Positions 34,701 to 42,298 of a DNA stretch of 43,446 bases are shown here, one piece after another. The notes under the pieces were generated by a model. It ran no database searches. It was not told the origin of the DNA and saw only the letters and a list, made by a program, of their open reading frames with translations. Position numbers and translations under genes: made by a program. The stretch covers positions 1-43,446 of the forward strand of contig JAFGMR010000081.1 in assembly GCA_016927425.1 (NCBI GenBank), in the 5' to 3' direction. Numbering within the stretch: the stretch's first letter is position 1; every line of letters begins with the position of its first letter. This stretch comes from Methanotrichaceae archaeon. GTDB lineage: Archaea; Halobacteriota; Methanosarcinia; Methanotrichales; Methanotrichaceae.

Positions 34701-34865
34701 TGCGCCATCCGAGATCCGGTCCTCGATATCGGCGCCGAATACCGTCGAGAAGCCCACGGTTGCCTCGCCATCGCTTGCTGAGAAGCTGGAGGAGATCTCT
34801 CCAATCGCCCCGCCTACCAGGAGCATGGAGAGAATTATGGCTGAAAAAAGATAATATTTGATCAT
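31716..34865 (-). CDS. Very large secreted surface protein (1049 residues)
   Basis: A 1049-residue exported protein with a signal peptide (about 1-22) and no C-terminal anchor visible. Most of it is Ser/Thr/Gly/Asp-rich beta-strand sequence with repeats of short motifs, for example EVGPSAYVQARQSLTS, TSLTSVEISVPEGEARLQM and SSLSAAGGTVEIW, as in beta-helix or adhesin-like surface proteins. A segment around residues 425-545 is different: lysine-rich, helical (CNAPVDVKKKVNFLRSILKI, KIDNFLNAHSTYGDESS) and encoded by AT-rich DNA. Such proteins are abundant in Methanothrix-type genomes and may line the sheath or extracellular matrix; this is inference. It stands alone, 137 bases from the DUF166 gene. 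Confidence 0.7.
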   Translation of the reverse strand: MIKYYLFSAIILSMLLVGGAIGEISSSFSASDGEATVGFSTVFGADIEDRISDGAIAAFSGGLGLSRTLQAAGDLHERHSVNDAANGLYAMIEVDVSNAEDSIYRYVMYPGEGEVGPSAYVQARQSLTSINADDIDATIQATNYRGCRATGNLRNGGTVQGYIGTARATVDCATVSQSVDHIDTIPFITTELFTCSETVTSEVPDLYTASQRLTLEGGSADNYKASSTARPDRAATSLTSVEISVPEGEARLQMGSFANSLGYSTGFLTDLASGQAALSASVGVDATRAWADIPSIDGSGSINSWIRAGDVTWNFETIDTGTYARSYTNLASGDLLLSGYALDRGTDRTVQVHTEGEGTIAQDLAAQDEDLAVFSTSHVLVDGGALTYDGLAKGYSTGVSTETDLQAQAPEGSVEYILTAGDITQQASALYEGEEDDEPVLKDEYLTYEQVLMLGNPGYFALFCNAPVDVKKKVNFLRSILKIHEDVKARAEKIDNFLNAHSTYGDESSKIQQIMKLDNAGDFFQDARFHIAFDKNWNGKLVEITYNTAPEPEVQSSLASIPPLPQNGEQARFYQMLEAVTPGCSSDILYASDELEVYDGAVQGSYRALTGGGGTSDAYAAIAIDDLSVETTDSGTGSEIRHYSGATNGLMSTSSTTHLQTTGSDTETGASLTGSGTILAADDLVQQRVDIDGGLASPGNAYFYINSLYGENDELSNSLRMEYDYGYPGQNPLFGFNGLALARSIPDPQATINYGATADGGDFSLYQSATTKVESSPLLELVDGPSAHSTLEVLGEGAGLEIEGAIVSSGSPAGKNARITNRNVQATGQEVTYNADACKYLDYENNAGLYVRSTGDAGNPANLWIGNIVIFADQSGAQVNVNDLQAQSLKQDPYSISLNLWGGVRSSVYSGVTANIGPGNIAFSGHVQDMGSDAGRSVRETTSSLSAAGGTVEIWHQAFGGDGCNSGSTAWTFVSDGEVKNLYAYATATPLTTLAYQRAVADGPNIIRAIANDGVTMAYGSIQKDFSIFYYTKAWTDPDPHEQDGWRIY

Positions 34866-35138
34866 ATCACAATCATCTCGTATTGTTTTATACTATTTGA
34901 TGCTGCAAAGGAGACGTTACCGAACAATAGTCATATCCATTCTATTTAAACATTATTGCGACTTAACACTAGATCGAAAGTACCTAATGATGCGTTGAGG
35001 ATGTTAGCTCCCCCCTGAATGCGTTATCTATTAGAATAGATATTATCGATATATATCAGCGCTTACATCGACTGCCTCGATCCCCTGACAGAGAAGCTCT
35101 GGAAAGAATAATCTAGTAGCTGGGCGAAATGGGCCTGC
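34866..35138. other. Divergent promoter region
   Basis: A 273-base gap between the large surface protein gene and cfbB. It is AT-rich, with TATA-like stretches such as TATTATCGATATATATC (about 35040-35056) for cfbB and TATTGTTTTATACTATTTG (about 34882-34900) facing the surface protein gene. No conserved riboswitch fold or ORF is evident. Confidence 0.4.
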
Positions 35139-36473
35139 ATGATCCCGGCATTCATGGTAGCCGGCACCCATAGCGGTGTAGGAAAGACGATCGTAACCCT
35201 CGGCCTCATGGCGGCCTTGCGAGCCCGAGGCCTCGATGTCCAGCCCTTCAAGGTCGGGCCCGACTTCATCGATCCCACCCACCACTCGATCATCTGCGGC
35301 CGGCCTTCACGAAACCTGGACACCTTCATGATGGGCGTCGATGGCGTCAGCCGGTCGTTCGCCCGCGCTGCAAAGGGCGCGGACGTAGGCGTCGTTGAAG
35401 GGGTGATGGGGCTCTTCGACGGCATGGACGGAGGCGACGTCGCAAGCTCAGCTCACGTCGCAAAGGCGCTCGGGCTCGATGTGATACTCGTCGTAAACGT
35501 TCACGGCATGTCCAGGAGCGCAGGGGCAGTTGTCCAGGGCTTTGCAGGCTTCGATCCCGCTCTCCGCCTTGCTGGCGTCATCCTAAACCAGGTGGGAAGC
35601 CCCCGCCACCTGGAGATGCTCCGCCAGGCGATAGACATCCCGATTCTAGGGGCGATTCCCCGCCGAAAGGAGATGAGCCTCTCTAGCAGGCATCTGGGCC
35701 TCGAGATGGGCTATGAGAGCAATCATGATATCGCAGCGCTCGCCTCCCTCCTGGAGGAGCACGCCGACATCGACCGCATCCTGGAGATGAAGGCCCCCTT
35801 GCCCAGACCTACGACAGAAGCGAGCGCAGCTGCAGAGGCTGGTGCTCGCGCGCCGGCAAGAATCGCCGTTGCAAAGGACGAGGCCTTCTGCTTCTACTAC
35901 CAGGACAACCTCGACATGCTCTCAAGATGCGGGGCAGAGCTTGTCCCATTCAGCCCGCTGAGGGACGACCTCCCGAACGTCGACGGCCTCTACCTCGGCG
36001 GCGGATACCCGGAGCTCTACGCCCGGGAGCTTTCAATCGCCCCTGCCCGCCACCAGGTCAGGAGGGCTGCGGAGGATGGCATGCCCATCTATGGCGAGTG
36101 CGGCGGGATGATCTACCTAGGCGAAGAGCTCGTCCTCGATGATGGAAGCTTCCCGATGGCAGGGGTTCTCCCGGTCCAGGTGACGATGACAAAGAAGCTA
36201 CAAGGCTTAGGCTACGTCGAGGCCGAGGTTGCTGGCGAGAATCCATTGGTTATAAAAGGATCCACCCTTCGGGGGCACGAGTTCCATTACTCGTTGGCTG
36301 AAGCTGGCAGGGACGCCCGCTATGCCTACTCCCTCAGGCGTGGAAAGGGGATTGCCGACGCCAGAGACGGCCTCGTCGAGCACGAGACCCTTGGAAGCTA
36401 CCTGCACGCCCATTTCAGCTCATTCTCCCCAAGGCACTTCGTCGAGAGGGCAATTGCCTACTCCAGGAGGTGA
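35139..36473 (+). CDS. cfbB: Ni-sirohydrochlorin a,c-diamide synthase (CfbB) or CbiA-type amidase
   Basis: A 444-residue two-domain enzyme. AGTHSGVGKTIVTLGL (about residues 8-23) is the ATP-binding P-loop; GPDFIDPTHH follows. The C-terminal glutaminase has YLGGGYPELYARE and IYGECGGMIYLG, with the Cys nucleophile near residue 322, and a final HEFHYS block. In methanogens this family amidates Ni-sirohydrochlorin for coenzyme F430 (CfbB) or cobyrinate for B12 (CbiA); which it is here is not proved by the sequence. The name reflects the methanogen background. A nuclease-like gene follows seven bases after its stop. Confidence 0.85.
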   Translation: MIPAFMVAGTHSGVGKTIVTLGLMAALRARGLDVQPFKVGPDFIDPTHHSIICGRPSRNLDTFMMGVDGVSRSFARAAKGADVGVVEGVMGLFDGMDGGDVASSAHVAKALGLDVILVVNVHGMSRSAGAVVQGFAGFDPALRLAGVILNQVGSPRHLEMLRQAIDIPILGAIPRRKEMSLSSRHLGLEMGYESNHDIAALASLLEEHADIDRILEMKAPLPRPTTEASAAAEAGARAPARIAVAKDEAFCFYYQDNLDMLSRCGAELVPFSPLRDDLPNVDGLYLGGGYPELYARELSIAPARHQVRRAAEDGMPIYGECGGMIYLGEELVLDDGSFPMAGVLPVQVTMTKKLQGLGYVEAEVAGENPLVIKGSTLRGHEFHYSLAEAGRDARYAYSLRRGKGIADARDGLVEHETLGSYLHAHFSSFSPRHFVERAIAYSRR

Positions 36474-36479
36474 TCTGAG

Positions 36480-36944
36480 GTGGCGGACCTGCAGCTAGAC
36501 GGCCCTCTTGCGCTTGCGTTCGCTGCAGCATTGATCCTCGGTGCAGCCATTGGGTCGATCTTCTGCTACCTGGCGGTAAAGGACAGGATGCGGCGCGAGT
36601 ACAAGCTGCTTCTTCGGGAGTGGAGGATGCAAGAGGAGAAGAGGATCAGGTCCCAGGCGCTGAATCGAAGCCGGGCTGTTCTCAAGGGCAAGATCGGCGA
36701 GCAGATGGCCCCCCTGCTGCCCGAGTTCAGGTACAACCCGGCCGACGCCCGCTTCATTGGAAGCCCTGTGGACTACGTGATCTTCGACGGCTACTCAGAG
36801 GCTCTCCAGGGGCAGGGACGGATAGAGAGGATCGTCCTTCTCGACGTCAAGACGGGCCGCGCAAAGCTCAGCCCCGTCGAGAGGAAGGTGGAAGAGGCCG
36901 TGGCCTCGGGGCGAGTGGCGTGGGAGACGCTGGAGCTTGGGTAA
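36480..36944 (+). CDS. Membrane-anchored Holliday junction resolvase-like protein
   Basis: A 154-residue protein with an N-terminal helix (about residues 8-30) followed by a charged coiled-coil region rich in Arg/Glu, and a C-terminal PD-(D/E)XK-type core: GKIGEQMAPLLPEFRYNPAD, then PVDYVIFDGYSE, and IVLLDVKTGRAKLS with Asp/Lys of the active site. The layout fits the predicted Endonuc_Holl family. The start is GTG 36480 after an AGGAGGTGATCTGAG-like ribosome stretch. It is probably co-transcribed with cfbB. Cutting DNA at the membrane is not demonstrated for the family. Confidence 0.75.
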   Translation: MADLQLDGPLALAFAAALILGAAIGSIFCYLAVKDRMRREYKLLLREWRMQEEKRIRSQALNRSRAVLKGKIGEQMAPLLPEFRYNPADARFIGSPVDYVIFDGYSEALQGQGRIERIVLLDVKTGRAKLSPVERKVEEAVASGRVAWETLELG

Positions 36945-36988
36945 AGGGGGGTCATCCCCAGCCAGTGGGTATAAAAATTCATGAAGTA

Positions 36989-37149
36989 ATCGGTCGTGAT
37001 TCTGAAATAGGTTGAAGTTTCCATAATCCGTCTGCAGCTTGCGATCTCATAAAAAGTCATTACGAGGGATTCTCTGGGAGAATCAATATCCATTGATGCC
37101 ACATTCCAAGGCAGACCCAAATTCCAACCCATAACGAATTCATGACCAT
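36989..37149 (+). mobile_element. Degenerate inverted-end element, copy 1
   Basis: The left end (36989-37018) and the reversed right end (about 37117-37149) share about 20 of 29 bases. Between copies the match is better: left ends agree at about 27 of 29 bases and right ends at 26 of 29. The interior also agrees over about 100 bases with copy 2, whose interior is longer by 120 bases. There is no transposase gene, so this is a MITE-like or eroded insertion element. It lies 86 bases before the Lrp regulator start. Confidence 0.62.
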
Positions 37150-37235
37150 CCTCCGGGCGGTCCCTCTAATCCAGCCATTTGCGAGAAGGGACCGCAAAGC
37201 CTTTAACAGCATCGAACGTTCTATTTTAGGATTCT

Positions 37236-37715
37236 ATGAGAGAGATCTTGGAGATCCTATCGGAGAACGCCAGGGCAACTCCAACGGAGATCGCAGCTCT
37301 CCTCGGCCGAGAGGTCGAGGATGTGGCAAGGGAGATCCGAGAGATGGAGGATTCAGGGGTCATCAGGAAGTACATCACCCTGGTGGACTGGGAGAAGGCG
37401 GATAGATCATATGTCTATGCGGTCATCGAGCTGAAGGTGGCCTTGCAGCGGAACACCGGATACGACGCTGTGGCCGAGAGGATAGCCAGGTTCTCCGATG
37501 TCGAGTCGGTGAGGCTGATCTCCGGAGATCACGACATATCGGCCACGGTTCGGGGGCGCTCCATGAAAGAGGTGGCGTTCTTCGTTGCTGAGAAGATCGC
37601 GACCCTCGAAGGGGTACAATCAACTTGCACCCACTTCATATTGAAGAGCTACAAGGAGCACGGAGTGATCTTGACGGAGAAGCCCAAGCCCAAGCGGCTG
37701 GTGGTGACCGCATGA
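37236..37715 (+). CDS. Lrp/AsnC family transcriptional regulator
   Basis: A 159-residue regulator. Residues ~5-50 form the winged helix with TPTEIAALLGREVEDVAREI and MEDSGVIRKY; the C-terminal part is the RAM ligand/oligomer domain with RLISGDHDISATVRGRSMKE. It overlaps the aminotransferase gene by four bases (ATGA), so it probably controls that gene and perhaps itself in response to an amino acid. A TATA-like TTCTATTTTAGG lies about 27 bases before the ATG. Confidence 0.9.
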   Translation: MREILEILSENARATPTEIAALLGREVEDVAREIREMEDSGVIRKYITLVDWEKADRSYVYAVIELKVALQRNTGYDAVAERIARFSDVESVRLISGDHDISATVRGRSMKEVAFFVAEKIATLEGVQSTCTHFILKSYKEHGVILTEKPKPKRLVVTA

Positions 37716-38911
37716 AGATGCGGATGAAGGAGATCTCGGCGCTTCGACCGGAGGCAAAGGTCGCAAGAAAGGTAAGGGCCATGCCACCCTCCGGCATCAG
37801 GAAGTTCTTCGATATGGTGAACGAGATGGACGAGGCAATCTCCCTAGGTGTGGGCGAGCCCGACTTCGTCACCCCTTGGCACATCCGCGAGGCCTGCATA
37901 TACTCCCTTGAAGAGGGGTACACCTCCTATACGTCCAACAAGGGCATGCCCGATCTGAGGGAGACGATCGCGGATCACGCCAAGGGCTGGCTGGGCCTGG
38001 ATTACGACTCTGAGGAGGAGATCCTCGTGACGACCGGGGTGAGCGAGGCTGTGGACCTGGCATTCCGGGCCATTTTGGATCCCGGAGACGAGGTTGTAGT
38101 TCCAGAGCCCTGCTATGTGGCCTACGTCCCCGACATAATGATGGCAGGCGGCGTGGCAAGTACGGTCTCAACCGACTCCTCCAACCAGTTTAAGCTCACG
38201 CCAGAGGCCATAGAGTGCGCAATCACAGATAGGACGAAGGCCCTCCTGCTCAGCTACCCGAACAACCCGACCGGCGCCATAATGACGAGGGGCGATCTGG
38301 AGGAGATCGCCGACGTGGTGGTGGAAAACGACCTGCTCGTCGTCTCCGATGAGGTCTACGACAAGCTGACCTACTCGGAAAAGCATACCAGCCTCGCCCA
38401 ACTCGATGGAATGCAAGAGAGGGTGATCGTGCTAAACGGCCTCTCCAAGTCGCATGCCATGACGGGATGGAGGATCGGCTATGTGCTCGGAGACCCGGCG
38501 CTTGTCGCGGCGATGACGAAGATCCATCAATATACGATGCTCTGCGCCCCAACTATGGCACAGATGGCGGCAGTTGAGGCCTTGAGTAGGGGAGATGAGG
38601 AGATGCTCAAGATGAGGCACGAGTACGACCTGCGTCGCAGGCTCTTCGTCTCCGGGCTCAATCGCATCGGCCTCACATGCTTCGAGCCGAAGGGGGCTTT
38701 CTATGCATTTCCCTCAGTAGAGGGAACGGGGATGACCTCAGCCGAGTTCTCCGAGATGCTGCTCAATGAGCAGAAGGTGGCAGTCGTTCCCGGAGATGTC
38801 TTCGGCCCAAGCGGCGAGGGCTTCCTGCGCTGCTCCTACGCAACCTCCCGGGAGGAGCTGATCGAGGCGTTGGACCGCATGGAGACATTTTTGTCCAAGC
38901 GAGGCCTCTAG
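37712..38911 (+). CDS. PLP-dependent aminotransferase (class I/II, AspB-like)
   Basis: A 399-residue fold-type I aminotransferase. SYPNNPTG (181-188), DEVYDKL (213-219) and LSKSHAMTGWRIG, where Lys246 binds PLP and Arg254 its phosphate, are all present; an arginine in FLRCSYATS near 378 binds the substrate carboxylate. Aspartate or aromatic amino acids are the most usual substrates in archaeal relatives. The ATG at 37712 overlaps the Lrp stop; the open frame upstream lies within the Lrp gene. It is followed by the CDP-alcohol transferase after 24 bases. Confidence 0.92.
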   Translation: MKMRMKEISALRPEAKVARKVRAMPPSGIRKFFDMVNEMDEAISLGVGEPDFVTPWHIREACIYSLEEGYTSYTSNKGMPDLRETIADHAKGWLGLDYDSEEEILVTTGVSEAVDLAFRAILDPGDEVVVPEPCYVAYVPDIMMAGGVASTVSTDSSNQFKLTPEAIECAITDRTKALLLSYPNNPTGAIMTRGDLEEIADVVVENDLLVVSDEVYDKLTYSEKHTSLAQLDGMQERVIVLNGLSKSHAMTGWRIGYVLGDPALVAAMTKIHQYTMLCAPTMAQMAAVEALSRGDEEMLKMRHEYDLRRRLFVSGLNRIGLTCFEPKGAFYAFPSVEGTGMTSAEFSEMLLNEQKVAVVPGDVFGPSGEGFLRCSYATSREELIEALDRMETFLSKRGL

Positions 38912-38935
38912 GCTCGAGGGCCAAACAGGGCGTAG

Positions 38936-39547
38936 ATGCTCAGATCATACCTCATTCGGGCTGGCAGCACCGACAAGGTGCTGAGGCCCTTCTCCCGCTT
39001 AGGCCTCTCCCCCAACTGCTGGACCGTCCTCGCCCTGGCATTCGCGTTCATTGGGGCAGCAGCGTTAGCTGCACATCAGCTTGCACAAGGTCTTGTGCTG
39101 TTCCTCCTATCCGGATTCCTCGATATGGTCGACGGGGCCGTTGCCCGCGAGCGCAACCTCAGCAGCGCCCGCGGAGCTTTTCTGGATGGAGTCCTGGACC
39201 GCTATGTGGAGCTTCTCCTCTTCCTGGGGCTGATGGCCTATCTTGGGGAGGGTGCATCCTATCTCTCGATTAGCGCGGTGTACTGGATCCTCCTTCTGAC
39301 ATTCGGGGCGCTGATGACGAGCTTCGTTAGAGCCTATGCCGACCACCGTGGCCTGGTCAAAGATCCGGAGGAGCTTCGCCGGATGGGCGGCCTCCTGGAG
39401 AGGGCGGAGCGTCTCTTGCTTCTATACATCGGAATGGCCCTCGGGCTCTTTCGCCCCGATTGGCTGCTCGTGATGATCGCCCTTACAGCCCTCCTCTCAA
39501 ACGCAACCACCCTTCAGCGAATGGCATATGCCCTGTCTAAGGGATAG
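38936..39547 (+). CDS. CDP-alcohol phosphatidyltransferase (probable archaetidylinositol-phosphate synthase)
   Basis: A 203-residue membrane enzyme with five or six hydrophobic helices. D63-x2-D66-G67-x2-A70-R71-x8-G80-x3-D84-x3-D88 is the exact CDP-alcohol transferase motif. In archaea such enzymes condense CDP-archaeol with inositol phosphate, glycerol phosphate or serine; the short length fits archaetidylinositol-phosphate synthase. The substrate is inferred. It ends the three-gene block between the two inverted-end elements. Confidence 0.86.
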   Translation: MLRSYLIRAGSTDKVLRPFSRLGLSPNCWTVLALAFAFIGAAALAAHQLAQGLVLFLLSGFLDMVDGAVARERNLSSARGAFLDGVLDRYVELLLFLGLMAYLGEGASYLSISAVYWILLLTFGALMTSFVRAYADHRGLVKDPEELRRMGGLLERAERLLLLYIGMALGLFRPDWLLVMIALTALLSNATTLQRMAYALSKG

Positions 39548-39633
39548 GCCCATGGGCAGCATTCAAGGGAGTTATTAGTATATATTATGTATTTTGATTA
39601 TTTAATTAATATATTTAATTAGATAAAGCGCCT

Positions 39634-39825
39634 GTGTCTGCAAAAGTGGAAGGATATGATTTCGCCCTAAAACATAATGTTGATCGTGATTCTGAAATAG
39701 GTTGGAGTTTCTATAACCCGCCTACAGCTCGCAGCCTCATGAAAGATCATCATGAGGAATTCTCGGGGACAATCGATATTCGGCCATGGGTGCGGGCAAT
39801 TGAAAGGAATCGCAAGAATCAGTAG
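39634..39825 (+). CDS. Small open frame inside element copy 2
   Basis: A 63-codon frame from GTG 39634 with no ribosome site. The peptide is hydrophilic, with RDSEIGWSFYNPPTARSLM followed by His/Glu- and Arg/Asn-rich residues. The same frame in copy 1 reads RDSEIG then a stop (TGA in place of TGG), and continues SFHNPSAACDLI, so the similarity is at the amino-acid as well as the DNA level. This could mean a decayed protein gene rather than a pure inverted-repeat element. No family recognised. Confidence 0.35.
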   Translation: MSAKVEGYDFALKHNVDRDSEIGWSFYNPPTARSLMKDHHEEFSGTIDIRPWVRAIERNRKNQ

Positions 39826-39965
39826 CCTGCTGTCAATTTTCGCCAAAATCCTCGCAAGGTCAATCGCTAGCGTTTTTCAGTAACTCACACACACGACCCG
39901 ATATTCGATGATTCCGTATTCCAAAACGGACACAAATTCCAATCCATAACGGATTCACGACCGAT
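39679..39965 (+). mobile_element. Degenerate inverted-end element, copy 2
   Basis: The left end (39679-39715) and the reversed right end (39925-39965) match at about 21 of 29 bases. The element is in the same orientation as copy 1, about 2.7 kb away, and its interior is longer by roughly 125 bases. It lies in a 526-base gap that is otherwise AT-rich (TATTTAATTAATATATTTAA near 39600). It ends about 110 bases before the NosD-like gene. Confidence 0.62.
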
Positions 39966-40012
39966 GTATATCGGTCCTAGGCACGCAGGCCTAAAGCAGA
40001 GGTGAAGGAAAG

Positions 40013-40067
40013 TATATATATAACATTGTAATAATGATTACTACATTAGTCTAAATAATAGGAGTGA
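40013..40067 (+). promoter_or_regulatory. Promoter, small palindrome and ribosome site of the NosD-like gene
   Basis: TATATATA at 40013-40020 is a strong TATA candidate. GTAAT...ATTAC (40028-40041) is a short inverted repeat that would lie at the transcript start and could bind a regulator. AGGAGTGAG (40060-40068) is the ribosome site, six bases before ATG 40074. Confidence 0.55.
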
Positions 40068-40073
40068 GTAGCA

Positions 40074-41705
40074 ATGAAGGAAAAAGCAAGGGATAGGGGC
40101 ACCTGGGTAATCCTATCGATCTTGATCTTCTCCCTCGGAGGAGCATCAGCTACAATAAATCAGCAGATAGCCGATGCCGCCCCCGGCTCTACCGTCTACA
40201 TCAACCCCGGCACATACGAAGAGAACGTGGTCGTTGACAAGCCAATCACATTGGTGGGGAGGAACAATCCCATTGTCACCGCACCGATCGGCGATGTCTT
40301 CAGCGTGACGAGCTCAGATGTGGTCATCACAGGCTTCTCGATCACCGGGACTGATGGAAGCGGCATCCGGGTGGCAAATACAAGCCCAAGCACCTGGAAG
40401 TTCCTCTACAACAACATATTCTCCAATGGCGTGGGGGTCACCGACCTCAGCACATCCACCGCAGATGCCAAGTATTGCTACTGGGGCGATGGAGGGACGA
40501 GCGGCTTCAAGGGAGCGCCATCGCCCCTTGCCCCCAACAACGGCATCCTCGGATCCGTGGCCTTCGCGCCATGGCTTACGGCGCCGGTGATCAATGGCCA
40601 TATCGGACTCGTTAACGGCTTTCCCTACCAGTTCGATAATCCCGATGCCAGGGTGAAGGTCGATATCCACGGAAGCAGCGAAACCTCGGGAATGATAGGA
40701 TCGGCCGCATATCTAGGCGCCCCATTCGACTCGGCCGGCTTGCCGGCCAGAGCTTGCAGATACGTGGATGCATTCGTAGCAGGATACGAGGATGGCACGG
40801 CAAGGGTGACGGTCTCCTACTACGACTCGGAGATAAGCCAGGTCGTCGAGAGTTCTCTCAAGCTCTACCTATGGAACGGACTCGACTGGGTGGAGGCGCA
40901 AGACGTCGTCAGGAACCTGCCGTTGAACACGGTCTCGGGAAGCTTCCCAGTCTCTTACCTCACGGGATCCCCAATCGCTCTCGCGGGCCAGGACTATGGC
41001 GTGACGATCCTGCCAGAGGAGAATCCGTCCCAGCCCATATCCTCCAAGCCCTCCTTCTCGACGTTCAAGATAGAATCATCTGCGCCGATCCTCGGAGTCT
41101 ACTACCAGATCGACGGTATCGATCCAGCGAAGTGGAAGGCAATACAGGAGAACATCAACGCCAAGACATGGTACTGGCCATCGTGGAGCATGACCGACGA
41201 GGATTGGGCCGCGCTTGGACAGGGAACGCACACCTTATACTTCTGCGCCACAAGGTCGGGGCAATCTCCATTCGGAGACAGCGGCGAAGTGAGATGGCAG
41301 TTCTTCAAGGCGACCGATGTAAGCGTGATCAGGCTGATCTCGCCCAACGGAGGAGAGACCTTGAACCGGCAACCTTTCGCCATAACCTGGGAGATGCCCG
41401 CACACGAGAACGTCTACGGCGTCTTCCTGACATACTCGAGGGACGGCGGTGCCACCTATCCATATGAGGTCGCAAACCTGCTGGGCCCAGAGACCAGCTA
41501 CGCCTGGCGCTCTCCCAACATCAAGTCCAATCAGGCACGGATCAAGGTGGCCGTGGTCTATTACGATGGGACTACTTACTCCGATACCAGCGATGCCAAC
41601 TTCGAGATCGTCAAAGGGTATTCGTTCACCTCCTGGAGACCTGGAAGCGGATTCTCCTCCTTCCGAGCTTGGCTTAAGCCCCCCTACTCCTTCAAGGCCG
41701 GATAA
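40074..41705 (+). CDS. Secreted NosD-like beta-helix surface protein
   Basis: A 543-residue exported protein. A signal peptide spans about residues 8-27. Residues ~28-150 are a right-handed beta-helix (TVYINPGTYEENVVVDKPIT, then VITGFSITGTDGSGIRVAN). Residues ~190-310 look like a beta-sandwich domain. Near residue 420 LISPNGGETLNRQPFAITWE begins a repeated surface domain known from bacterial and archaeal secreted proteins (SPNGGE motif). There is no clear C-terminal anchor. It probably sits in the outer matrix. Confidence 0.78.
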   Translation: MKEKARDRGTWVILSILIFSLGGASATINQQIADAAPGSTVYINPGTYEENVVVDKPITLVGRNNPIVTAPIGDVFSVTSSDVVITGFSITGTDGSGIRVANTSPSTWKFLYNNIFSNGVGVTDLSTSTADAKYCYWGDGGTSGFKGAPSPLAPNNGILGSVAFAPWLTAPVINGHIGLVNGFPYQFDNPDARVKVDIHGSSETSGMIGSAAYLGAPFDSAGLPARACRYVDAFVAGYEDGTARVTVSYYDSEISQVVESSLKLYLWNGLDWVEAQDVVRNLPLNTVSGSFPVSYLTGSPIALAGQDYGVTILPEENPSQPISSKPSFSTFKIESSAPILGVYYQIDGIDPAKWKAIQENINAKTWYWPSWSMTDEDWAALGQGTHTLYFCATRSGQSPFGDSGEVRWQFFKATDVSVIRLISPNGGETLNRQPFAITWEMPAHENVYGVFLTYSRDGGATYPYEVANLLGPETSYAWRSPNIKSNQARIKVAVVYYDGTTYSDTSDANFEIVKGYSFTSWRPGSGFSSFRAWLKPPYSFKAG

Positions 41706-41884
41706 GGTCCTCCGGCCAACTTTTTCTCCACCGATTCGATTCCGAGATGCGAGCGGTACTCGCGGACATCTTGCGAGATACACGCAATCGTAAGGCAAAC
41801 CTATAAATTTTTAGACGGCGAGGTCTGTGGCAAGGTTCGACCATTCTGACAGAAACTCAACACTGGTTCTCACATCGGGAGAGG

Positions 41885-42298
41885 TTGTGGATAGTCGAGA
41901 ATGGCAGGTTCAGATGGACCGACGCGAAGTTGGTCTGGGACTGGGACGGCTGCAACTTTAGCCTAGCGCGACTAGCCAAAAATGGGCTTTGCGCGGTCGT
42001 CAGGAGCAGTGCTAGCAAGGTCAGCCATTTCATGGGAGGAAGGGCGGTTGACCTGAGGTATATGATCGGCTTCAATGTCCGAGAGGTAACCCCACCCCAA
42101 GCAGAGCTATACTCTGCCTGGACTAATCCCCACCAGTCCAAGGAGCAGTCGGGTCTTATGGAGATGTTCTTTCTCAAGCGGGATGGCGACCGCTGGATTT
42201 GGCAGTGGGCCGAGGGCGAGATAGAAGACTCTGAGGTATATCGAACATACAGGAGAATAATCCAGGAGATTGAGAGGCCCCCCCCTTGCGACCGATGA
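41885..42298 (+). CDS. Uncharacterised protein, N-terminal part of a frameshifted gene
   Basis: An open frame of about 137 codons from TTG 41885. The peptide, for example LWIVENGRFRWTDAKLVWDW and MFFLKRDGDRWIWQWAEGEI, is Trp-rich and looks genuinely coding. The frame is open upstream to 41807 but has no ATG or GTG. TATAAATTTTT (41802-41812) is a candidate TATA box. The frame ends at TGA just after CCCCCCCC (42278-42285); removing one C joins it to the next frame without a gap. No known domain. Confidence 0.55.
   Translation: MWIVENGRFRWTDAKLVWDWDGCNFSLARLAKNGLCAVVRSSASKVSHFMGGRAVDLRYMIGFNVREVTPPQAELYSAWTNPHQSKEQSGLMEMFFLKRDGDRWIWQWAEGEIEDSEVYRTYRRIIQEIERPPPCDR

Noticed and set aside
34866-35138. 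Possible cobalamin or nickel riboswitch before cfbB
   Set aside because: No conserved box or stem arrangement could be recognised by eye; the gap reads as two AT-rich archaeal promoters.
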